Assembly (NCBI GenBank): GCA_914767715.1
Contig: OU612070.1
Coordinates: forward strand, 10,495,501 to 10,559,500
DNA length: 64,000 nucleotides
From: Membranipora membranacea
Lineage: Eukaryota; Bryozoa; Gymnolaemata; Cheilostomatida; Membraniporidae
Reading direction: 5' to 3'
Within the stretch, counting starts at the first letter, position 1; each line of letters opens with the position of its first letter. The position numbers and the translations under genes were made by a program. This document shows positions 54,573 to 64,000 of the stretch, piece after piece. The notes under the pieces were generated by a model. The model saw nothing but the letters and a program-made list of their open reading frames with translations. It had not been told where the DNA came from and did no database searches.

Positions 54573-55550
54573 TTTCTACCGAGATAAAAGTTGGGTAACT
54601 TACTGCGCTAACTTATGTATGCGTTCTGACTTCTTGCTAGTGTGAGAGCTGGTAACTGTTATATGATGTTATATTACCCTGGATATTTTTCCATAATCGT
54701 GGTCGGTGTGCTATGAGAGGCCGTCATAATACCTATTGTGTTTGCATTTTCCACAGCCAGCCTGAATTAAAGCTGTAGGCGTACACCCACATCCACGGCT
54801 TTGCAGGCAATATTAAGGGTGAGCTGCAGCACATCCGGCAATTGTGTTCGCAATGGGTTTTTGGTTTCAGGGCTATCCTATTTGCCATTATCTTTGAAAT
54901 TTCAATCTTCCCATAGTGAGGCTTGCATATTGTTTGTCAATCCGGGGTCAATCCATATCATTATTGTGCTACAAAATGTGTGTCATACTGATTCTCAGAC
55001 ACTGCAGTTGCAAAACTTTGACAGATAGCAATCCGTTGTTTTAATGATTCACTTCGATTTAAACTATCATCCAGGTATGCCACTCAGTGATTCTCATGCT
55101 ATTACCGTGTCAAGTAAATCCCTGGATTGAACGTTGCACACTTCAAGCTGCTAAGCACATACATTCAGAAACCACACCAGTTGTACTGAACAGGATGTGT
55201 CGGTTTGGAGGAGAGCCTCTCAGTCGTACTCGAACACAAAGAAAAATCCTAGTCGCATTGGAGCCATCTGAGAACTTAGACTAGGATTATCCCTAAACGA
55301 CAAAACTATGACTTCCTACGACATATATGAACATATTATCACAATGTGAGCCAAGGAAATATGAGAATAATGTCTACTCAGCCAGATGCAAAGAGTCCCG
55401 TGATCGGGAGATCGTTCAGAAACTTCAACTTCAATTCATACCTTCCTTCTCTTTAGATCCGACATGCCCTGGTCTTTCATCTTGGCTGAGGTTGTCGACG
55501 ATCAATAGAATATCCTCCTTTTATCCTCAGCAACAGATTGGTAGAAAGCA

Positions 55551-55607
55551 GTATCACAGAGTAAGTATATCACAGAGTAAGTATATCCTTACTCTGTGGC
55601 AGTATTG
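55551..55607. repeat. Copy of the AGAGTAAGG palindrome family with duplicated left arm
   Basis: TATCACAGAGTAAG appears twice in tandem and then pairs with CTTACTCTGTG. Confidence 0.7.
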
Positions 55608-56220
55608 TTTGTTAAACAGCCACCTGACGAGTGTCGTCGTCTGTCACACACCGTCGTCGTGTGACAGTCTAAAGTTGTGGTGATGAGTGAGAGATAGCCA
55701 CTAAACTAAAAATGCTCTGATAAGATAAGCATTCCGTTTTGACAGTATTAGGAGTATTTGATTGAGTGGTGAATCAGTCTTTGTGTTTAGTGTTGGTCTA
55801 CAAACAATGTAATGAGCTTGTTGTGGCCTGTCAACCGATCTACCTGTGTTGGACCTGGTTTTGTGTTGACACCTATGGTTTTTTTTTGTAGATTAGCGGT
55901 CTGAATCAATAGAGTCCATCACTGATATATATTATATGGATAAGGGATACATATCTGGCCCTGAGCAACCGCATGTGGCTATTCATTTCTCATCATTGAT
56001 TGGTCAACAAGTTCAAAAACTATTATGGTCGAACCTTGTAATGTTTTGTCTAGCAGCTTACCTGAGTTTTGAAGGTTAGTTTATTTATTTATTGAGGTTC
56101 TCTAAAAGTTTTAATTGTTGCTGGAACGCCAATCAATGCTTAACGTTAAAGCTGCCAGATTTATTGCTTTATTTAGATCCTGACGACACTGCTAACAGAT
56201 CGACTTTAAGCTACGAGTCT

Positions 56221-56348
56221 CTCTTCACCGTAGCGTTTGGATTAATCCAAATGTGTTTGGGTTCTCAAACTGAAAAGTCTCCCATCCAAACTGGAGAACT
56301 GGGAACTCAATAACATTTGAATTAGTTCAGTCGCTACGGTGCAAAGAT
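56221..56348. repeat. Imperfect foldback repeat
   Basis: CTCTTCACCGTAGCG near the left end pairs with CGCTACGGTGCAAAGAT at the right; inner segments TTTGGATTAATCCAAATGT and ACATTTGAATTAG also pair. Confidence 0.55.
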
Positions 56349-57047
56349 AACCAACCTGAGTTGATTTATGCACATGTGCAGAGTGGATCCTGACAGAAGT
56401 TTTATACTGATGGCATATCTCCACAAATAGCCACGCTATGCATTATCACTGATCCATAAATTCACATCAATGGAGTCCATTCGATTGCTTTGTCTTAACT
56501 ATCAAAAAAATTCTGGCTCTGGTCATGCCGCAGTTCAGTTGCTCTCACTATTCTTAGCAAGTGTGACAATTAAAGTACATTTCTATCACTTTTTTATATA
56601 TTATCAGAAACACATCGCAACTATGAACAATCTATGACAATTGAAAATATATATTTCTTTTATTTAATGATAACATTGTAGATAACACTATGGCCTCTGT
56701 AACCAACACCTTATCAATGGGTGCTGATAGTCTAGAGATTGTCTTGTGACATTGAAATGAGGTTAAGACGCATGCACTGTAGACATACAATGCATCTTTG
56801 GTAAAGCCTGGAATAGTGTAGAAAAATAGGTCTAGGAATAGTGAATAAATGAACGGTATCACCAAGAATGAACTATTTGCATTTTGAAAGATTATCTACA
56901 ACAGTAAAAGCCGGCAGAATTTGGTAGAAGCACGCAGCGATATGCTGGAACTGGAACTGCAGTATTTTATGAAGAAAAAATGGGAAAAAAATTCAATCTT
57001 TGAGCAAAAGAGATAAGGGGATATGATTAAAATGGCAAAAAAAGGTT

Positions 57048-60000
57048 TCACTCCGAAGTACCTTTTGAGCTCCCTCTGGTTTTCATCGGAATTAGCATGG
57101 CAAGTAGAAAAGAGCCAGCGATGGCTGATACAAACATAAAGGTGAAACAGTATATCATAGTTAACGCTATCAAGTTAACTTTCCAGTCCAAATACTCAAA
57201 AATAAATGACAAAAATACACAGACAACATACGTGAAGACAAATCCCAAAATCAGCATAACCTCTTTGCCGATGGACAATCGATTGGACCCGGAAGCAGCA
57301 TTGTCATCTTTTTTCGACTCAACAGTTTTTCTGGCAGCGTACATCCTTTGAAGCTGAGTTATCAAGACTATTGCCAACCAGGCAACAAGCATGAGAAAGT
57401 AATAGATTCCAGGAATTCGGATAACTTCCGCAAGTCTAGTGAATTTTCTCCCCTGTGTGTCTCTGATGAAGTTGTACGCAGTCAGTAGTATAACGATAAA
57501 GAGAGCCATAGGTATTGCTCTTGCCCATGATGGCATATTCTTCCAGAAGGGTAGTCCGTAAGCCTGCAATGGTAGATAGAACATTTTTAAAGATCATAAA
57601 CACTATAAACAAATTAAAAGCGTGTTTACTGAGCTCTTCCTTTCCTTTGCACAAAATCTGCTTGGCATTATTTAAGTTACAGTGGAGCCCCAAAAGATTT
57701 TGACAATTGCTTCAGCATTTCAAGGCGTACTTCAAACAGGCGATGCAAAGTGAAACCGAATGCCTGCAAATGAACTTGAGTTCATAAATAGGATAATATC
57801 TGTTTTCCTTGCAATGCTCAATTTTGGCACAGATATAAAGCCTAAATTTATGTTTCATGTATTGCACGCAGAGATTGTAAACCCACCTGTGTAAGGACAA
57901 TTGCTGTTGCAAATCCGAAAACGAACATAGGCCACAGCTCTTTACCCATGATATTTGGTACAGTTTGCACAGCCACCACTCCAGCGTGGATTGTAACCCA
58001 AATCTCCAGAGTGAACCTCCAGTATTTATTTAAATGCAGTTTGGTGAAGGCCAGACTTCCTGCAATGTGAGTTAAAATTTGATTATGTGCCATGCACTTG
58101 ATAACCGTCTCAAACAAGAGCCCAGTTTGGTACTGGTCTGTTTTCACTCGTTCCTATTAACTAAGTCTACTATGAAATTATCCTGACTGTAAAATCTACA
58201 AGTGCCTGGGATTTTAAACCAAAATACTGAGAGTTGCTTTCTCATGCTGCACAATGTGACAACTCCTAAGATTATTAGCGATAATAAACTAATCATTGTA
58301 CCAGGGAGTTTGGGATCCCAAACTCCCTGTTTGTACACAGTATTGAGACCAGGTCCCACTAATGACTAGGAGTGGTGTGGTTGTGACACATCGCTATAAA
58401 CGCCTACCTTGTAACATCATGAACCATGTATGGGTGAAGCCGAAGGCATGTCCAACAGTGTTCTCCATAGGGTGATACCAAAATGTAAATATAGCTGCCC
58501 AGTATATGAAGTAGCCATGGTATTTCCTGATGAGATAGACAGGGCTCAACCAGACCGAGTCTTGTTTGCTCTTGAGCTGCTGCGGAGTGGGGTACCCAAA
58601 CAGAATGCCTCGATCTTTGAACTCAATGAAGAGCATCAGAATCAAGGCCACGATCACTGAACCTGAAACAGACAGGAGAAAAGGACTATAATAATATGTA
58701 TAGTATATGGTAGATTGAAGTAGCTTTCTGGTGAACTTCAACTAGCATGTTTTCATCCTCAGTAACAAAATCGATGACAAACATGGTTGGACAATTGGGT
58801 AGAGAGTCCTGCACAAAACATTGGCCGTTCAATTGAAAGACCCTATTAAAATACAAGTCTTGAAATATGAATATACATTATGGCATCAATACTTATAGTG
58901 TCTTAGCACTGCAACTCAGTATAATGGAGAGTTCTCTGGTCAGCAAACGAGAAACAAATTGTTTACAAAAATCCCAGCGCATCATCACTAGACAAACTCA
59001 TAGCGGCTCGACTTAGCTAAAGCGAGCTCTGAAATTTTGTACAAGTTCTATGCTATGACATTGTTAGATTTTGACAACCAAAAGAAGATAATGATCAGCA
59101 TTTATCTAATTCACTGCAACTATTATTGTAATGAGGCTTTCATGACGATTCAAAATATGACAGAAAGTTTATGTCAGAGAGACCAAAAGCTGATAGCATA
59201 GATGATGATAGTGTAAGTTCTCTCTAGATTTGACAGTAGAATGTGAAGTTTTCCTATACTTAATTTTAATTATGAAGAAATACTACATAAACTATAAAAA
59301 ACAATATCTGACACTTGGCACTGGTAATGTGTGACAAGGTGCCACCACAGAAGAATGCCAATATTTTTTAAGGCTACATAAGACATCATGTAAAGTTATC
59401 ATTATATATTATTATATTGATGAAATCAATCCAGATTAATTTGCTGAAAACCCGTGGCTTAAGATGATAAATTACTATTCCACTATGTTTATATTTAGGG
59501 TTTCTTGTCAAGATGTATGAATTTTGGTTGGACTGCATGAGGAAAAACCATGTTTGTTGAAGAAAGTTCTAAGATATCTCAAAGTTTTCAATGTTGAACA
59601 TCGAGAAATAAGTCAGTTTCCATCAAGACAATTCTATAGGACTTGATGACAACATTCCCGCAATGCAATTCAACAAATGAAAATCAGATCAAGCTTGATA
59701 TAAACATCAAAATTTTCTCACTTCGGACTCCGGACAATTGTATCATGGCGGTGGCGCACATCTTATGATTGGCTGCATGGTTGGCACATGAATCCCACCC
59801 ACTAGCCGATCAGAGCCAACACATAGATTACTTTAATCATCTTACTTTGAGAGCTGGCCTCGCTTGTATCGGCAGCAGTTCCGTCGTATGTTGTGTGGGT
59901 GTTGAGTAAGTGTAGCAGATGGAAGAAACAATTAAGGAAGAAAAGTATTATGTTATACTTGTCTGGTGTAGCTGTATATTTCACTGAGTATTTCCCCTTA

Positions 60001-60806
60001 TCATCTGGAAAGCTCTATAAATGCCATAAATAGATTTGGAGAGAGACAATAGTCATTGTTTCTTCATCTACTCACTTCATCTAGTTTAGTTTTTTATGTT
60101 ATTCTGTGATGTTAAGTGGCAGATAACCTTTTAGTAAGATAATATCACAGAGTAAGGATATATCCTTACTCTGTGATAATATACTATATAAAATCACAAT
60201 GTTATGTAACTTACTAACTTATTAATCGGTTGGAGCAACTTTGTAGTTACAATATATGTGACAATCTTCTCTCAGGTAGTCATTGGCCTGCAGTTGGGTT
60301 AGAACCATAAACATAATAAATAGTATTTATATGTTTATGGTTAGAACTAAGGCCCTTCAACACTTGTGCGTAGAAGATCCAGTGGTCCAACCAACTGAGC
60401 CACCTCCTACTCCTAATTATTCAACATACCAAATAAGAATGAAGTATTCACAAGAGGAAAAGTTCACCATTTTACTTAACCTCCTTACTTATTAGCTAAA
60501 ACCTCTGTAACTCAAATTTGGCGCTTGCTAACATTAAGTTACGTCAGCACTAGCTAAACTAAACTCGCTAGTATTTGCTCCTCTAAGGTAAACTTTAATC
60601 ACATAGCCTGAGGTTGCCGCTCTCACTTGGTTTGCGACAAGATATTACAAATACCGACCTTGACCTTGTGTTGGAGATATAGTACGAGCCATACAGACAG
60701 GTTATGCAGTGAGTATCCAGCCCACACAAACAGTTTCGTCCAAGCCGTCACGTCTTCATTCTTCAGTTTCCAGTAGTACCAACGGGAACTTGCCTGAATA
60801 TCCGAT
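57048..60806 (-). CDS. Copy D: unnamed polytopic membrane protein, 5' exons not in view
   Basis: Exons corresponding to 3-7 of the family are present and open: 60806-60659, 60014-59846, 58662-58408, 58059-57887 and 57563-57048. They share phases and lengths with copy C except that exon 7 is one codon shorter. Exons 1 and 2 were searched for between 60807 and 64000 by their conserved motifs and not found. They may lie beyond the window, or the copy may be truncated. Exon 6 differs from copy C at four of 57 residues. All histidine motifs of exons 3-6 are kept. Same strand as C, about 2.5 kb downstream of C's start, so C and D are a tandem pair. Confidence 0.8.
58302..58329. repeat. Palindrome CAGGGAGTTTGGGA/TCCCAAACTCCCTG
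   Basis: Perfect 28-bp palindrome in copy D intron 5, almost identical to the one at 16456-16481. Confidence 0.75.
60141..60182. repeat. Near-perfect copy of the AGAGTAAGG palindrome
   Basis: AATATCACAGAGTAAGGAT and its complement meet at a TATA-like centre with no loop. It lies in copy D intron 3 and is the cleanest member of the family in this window. Confidence 0.85.
60297..60350. repeat. Hairpin adjoining a SINE-like fragment
   Basis: TTAGAACCATAAACATA pairs with TATGTTTATGGTTAGAAC across an A/T-rich loop, directly next to the tRNA-like fragment at 60340-60415. Confidence 0.6.
60340..60415 (-). repeat. tRNA-derived SINE-like fragment
   Basis: The minus strand reads GGAGTAGGAGGTGGCTCAGT, then TGGTTGGA, then GTTGAAGG, matching the copy at 14085-14150. 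The B-box half is lost or replaced by the adjoining hairpin. Confidence 0.55.
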
Positions 60807-60854
60807 CTATAGCAATGATGGAAACAAATATTTACTAATTCTAGGGAAACAGGG

Positions 60855-61030
60855 CAGGCAGGGTGGCGTAGTGGTTAGGTTTCGAGCTTCACAATCTGAG
60901 AGTTTCAGGTTCGAATTCCGGTCACTACCCATGCTGCTAAAGGAGGTGAGCACTCCGGACAATAGCCTAGCTTGCCCACTCCTACCTTGTACAGGAGTGC
61001 GCTAAATAGATGTGATAAATATTATTCATG
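60855..61030 (+). mobile_element. tRNA-derived SINE-like insertion
   Basis: GGTGGCGTAGTGGTTAGG resembles a tRNA A-box region and AGGTTCGAATTCC a B-box about 45 bp later, followed by a non-tRNA body with GGAGTGCGCTAAATAGATG. The arrangement is typical of tRNA-derived SINEs. It lies upstream of exon 3 of copy D, probably in its intron 2. The 3' border is uncertain. Confidence 0.65.
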
Positions 61031-61799
61031 CTGTAAGCATATTCTCATTTGCCTCGAAAGGGGGTCTTGAATAGCAAATAAGGTTGATATTATTATTTTT
61101 AAACATGAGCCTAACAATTTTATCCTGTTACATTTCTTGCAAAAAAATGATCATACATTCCAAAGATTCCATAGAATAGTTTATCAACTCAAAAGGAGTT
61201 TTCTCCCCTATCAAAGGAAAAGTGGCAGGTATGCAGATTTTGAAGCACCTGGTAAAATCTGAGTATAGTATATATATATATATATATAAATAACCAGTTG
61301 TGACTGTGCAGAAATAATTGTTTGGCAAGGGGTTGAGTTTGATCAGATTAGCTGTGAAAAGCTAGTGGAATAAAGAGGATGAAAGGGGGGTACGGGTCAG
61401 ATTCACTTTCTCCCGTCCCTATCCAGGTTGATAGATCACCCAATTCTGATTATGTATATGTGCTCCAATTTGGCGCCAAATACATCATAACAATTTGTTT
61501 ACATTTATAAGCAGGAATATGATGTCTTAAGTAGGACTCTCATAAACAATGCCCTATCAATCAATAATGACTGATTTACATTTAGCGATTTTTCTCAGTA
61601 AATATTTAGCATTTTTTGAAAATCATTATAGCTACACTCTCCTCAACTATATTTGACTCTGCTATTGTAGTTTTGAAACCTAATTTTCTTTTTTTAAAAG
61701 AAAATTAGATGTAAAAAAGTGTAGGAATACAATAATTTTCAGTTCAGTTTATAGTTAAATTACAGTGTCACAATGTCTGTCAAAGCAGGCGCACTGCAT

Positions 61800-63150
61800 G
61801 ATATTGATTTTCTAATGAATTATGAATCAATATATCATTACTCATCATGCTTTACGCTCAATGTAGCCTGTCTTGACAAGACATGCTATGCTCGATGTAA
61901 TTACTGTGATATCAAAAGATATTAGGATGTAAATTTGAGCATAGCAAATTGGTGAAAGTCTTTGTCTTTTGTTATATCACCCCCCCCCCCCCCCCCCCCG
62001 GGCGTTGAGGCTCCTCTATAGTGATTTACAGCTCGTCTGTACAGTGATAGGTAGGTCAGTAGTCAGTTACAGCTGAATGTCCAAAGAAAGTTGACAGAAT
62101 TAAAGATACAGTTTTTTGGAACAGTTTATAGCGGCCGGAATTCCACGACTCACAACTAGATCACAGTGAAGTACGTGAAAAAGGCCCTGATTACAGCAGG
62201 AGAGTTTCGAATCTCAAACCATAGTGTTTGGGGTTAATCGGGTTAGAGGGGTACCAATGCTCTAGATGTTTAAGGATCAGTAAGTTGGTAGTATAAACCC
62301 ATTCACATGCAGTAGAGATAGACACATGGACGGACCGCACGAGACCACTGGTCTGAAAAATCTCTCAGTGGCACATCTGAAGGAATTGCGCAGGACTAGG
62401 TATATATGAGATGTGAAATTCAAATACGTAATTATGAGGAAAATATCACAGAGAACAATAATCAGTAAGGCAGACACAAAATAGCACACTGGAATGGGGA
62501 GGGAGTAGATGGGCTGTGGTATAAGGACAGGTCAGGGAGCTCTGTGTAGTCTATTGGTGAAAAAATACTTCTTCACATCCGTCGGTGTTAAATAAGTCGC
62601 ATAACAATTCTTGTTCCCATATTATTACTCCCCACACAAGTTGACCACTGTAGATGGACTACTGAGTCTCTATAATTAATGCTGGATCTGAATTTCAGTT
62701 CCTATCGTGGACCGATTCATTATTGTCATACTGCACAGCAGCTCCTGGTTGTTGCTCAATGTCATCAGAAAAATGAATTCACAATTTGAAGTTCTTTCAG
62801 CTCAATGACAATTATGAAAATGAAACCAAATTAGCACATCAAAATCATCGGCAGTAGAATTTTATGACACAGTTATGCAACCCATGGTTCATTATTGATT
62901 TTGTAGTGAATTGTAAATCAGCTGGTCATCAATCATCATGCTGTATGCTACTAAGTACAGCTCAGTGGAATTTCCAACTGGGTAATTACCGTGATGTCAT
63001 ATGTTTTTGGATATAAATTTGAGCATAGCATATTGGTAAAAGAAAGTCGCATAACATTTTTTTGGTCCATAATATTACTCCCCACACAAGTAAACCCCTG
63101 TAGGTGTACTAACAATTCTCTATAATGAATGCTGTACCTGAACTGCTCAA
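61800..63150. repeat. Diverged direct duplication, one copy interrupted
   Basis: 61800-61960 matches 62880-63045 (shared GTAAATTTGAGCATAGC-type segments). 62588-62700 matches 63045-63150 (shared ATTATTACTCCCCACACAAG). The left copy is split by about 620 bp that begins with the C tract. Confidence 0.6.
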
Positions 63151-63357
63151 CCAGCTAGAAAACCTGAGCTAGTAAAAATAAAATAGAGCTTGAAATTCTA
63201 GCTTTGCTTATTATCTCGTCATTTTTCACTGCAGACACAAAGCGTGTTTACAAGCTGCGATATAATCATAAGGTTAGCTATCAGCCAATGATATTCCATA
63301 AACAAAGCCTTTTAATGATACCTGTCATAAACGTCATGAAAAATGCAACTGGTAACT

Positions 63358-64000
63358 GACTGACTTTGTTTGAGGCTGCTCTTTTTTATCACATCTTATT
63401 CTCCATATTTTATTCTATCATGTGAGCGATTTTCAGCTTTAGAATCCAAATATTGAGGAAGTTATGGCCTCTCAAACTTCCAAGGTGACGGCAATTTATC
63501 GGCAGTAAGAATCAGCCGGCAATCCCTAGGGTACGTCACAACCATCATACTTATTACGATACACTAATAAATATGTTGATGATCAAAATGTTCAGATATG
63601 TAACGGTCTCGAACCCAGGTCCAAATGGCTTTGCAGGCAACGCCGCTGAATCTGATCTATATTGTCTATTAGCTAACCTAGTTGGTCCTAGTGGCCTATA
63701 GGTATGGGGCCCCGCGTTCGATTCCCACCCAGGTCTGAATTTTGATCATCATATTATCTGTGTATTAACTAATAACTCATAATAAGTATGACCATAGACA
63801 AAACACATGTCTATGGTTGTGACGTACCCCAGGGGAAACATCCGCTTATTCCCAATGCCGATTGAAGGCAATCACCCTGGAAGTTTGAGAGGCAATAACT
63901 TCCTCAATATTTGGATTCTAAAGCTGAAAATTGCTCACATGATAGAATAAAATATGGAGAATAAGATGTGATACAAAAGAGCAGCCTCAAACAAAGTCTA
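63358..64000. mobile_element. Large foldback element with tRNA-like core, running to the window end
   Basis: A left arm of about 200 bp starting GACTTTGTTTGAGGCTGCTC at 63362 is repeated inverted at about 63785-63998, with few differences in the outer 110 bp. The roughly 230-bp centre has B-box-like sequences on both strands (GGGTTCGAGACC on the minus strand near 63607; GCGTTCGATTCCC on the plus strand near 63714). The right border may lie outside the window. No coding potential. Confidence 0.78.

Larger units (their letters stand above)
54573..57047. other. Spacer between copies C and D
   Basis: The 5' flank of C and the 3' flank of D. It contains an AGAGTAAG palindrome cluster at 55551-55607 and an imperfect foldback at 56221-56348 with CACCGTAGCG arms. 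Open frames at 55087-55284 and 55327-55683 have no motif or splice support. Confidence 0.45.
60807..63355. other. Upstream part of copy D: presumed intron with repeats
   Basis: No exon was recognised. The stretch holds the SINE-like element at 60855, a (TA)n run at 61271, a 19-20 base C tract at about 61979-61999, and a diverged direct repeat. Confidence 0.45.

Noticed and set aside
55087-55683. Two plus-strand open frames between copies C and D
   Set aside because: No recognisable domain; composition and splice context resemble non-coding sequence.

Overview
The window looks like nuclear DNA of an intron-rich animal of moderate to low GC. It has multi-exon genes with GT..AG introns, a SIX-class homeobox gene, legumain, a BCDIN3D-type RNA methyltransferase and abundant small non-autonomous transposons. 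The divergent SIX1/2 protein and compact gene spacing are compatible with a non-bilaterian such as a sponge. That placement is inference; nothing here fixes the taxon.

Layout: (1) 838-6918 (-) is a seven-exon leucine-rich-repeat gene with a Cys-paired C-terminal tail. A decayed non-LTR retrotransposon sits in its fourth intron. (2) 7325-15313 (+) is a complete eleven-exon legumain gene, divergent from the LRR gene across about 400 bp. (3) 15314-22382 is mostly unassigned DNA with small repeats. (4) 22383-27238 (+) is a complete five-exon SIX1/2 homeobox gene. (5) 29252-32081 (-) is a three-exon BCDIN3D-like methyltransferase; its first intron holds an 860-bp TA-flanked inverted-repeat transposon. 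(6) 33028-60806 is a cluster of four paralogues of a polytopic (about 12 TM) protein that I cannot name. I call them A (-, pseudogene), B (+, intact, 515 aa), C (-, intact, 510 aa) and D (-, 5' exons not seen in the window). A and B are arms of a large inverted duplication; C and D are a same-strand pair.

The cluster is the most interesting content. The three open copies and the residual A copy keep nine histidines in or near predicted membrane segments, and all copies share the same intron phases where exons are present. Copy A is disabled by a nonsense codon, a deletion running from intron 1 into exon 2, and a one-base frameshift. The inverted duplication continues into the upstream flanks.

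Non-coding DNA carries several hairpin or foldback families. They include a dispersed 40-bp palindrome, two inverted-repeat elements with tRNA-like cores, tRNA-derived SINE-like copies, and minisatellites. All exon models were made by eye from reading frame, splice consensus and phase; none has transcript support here.
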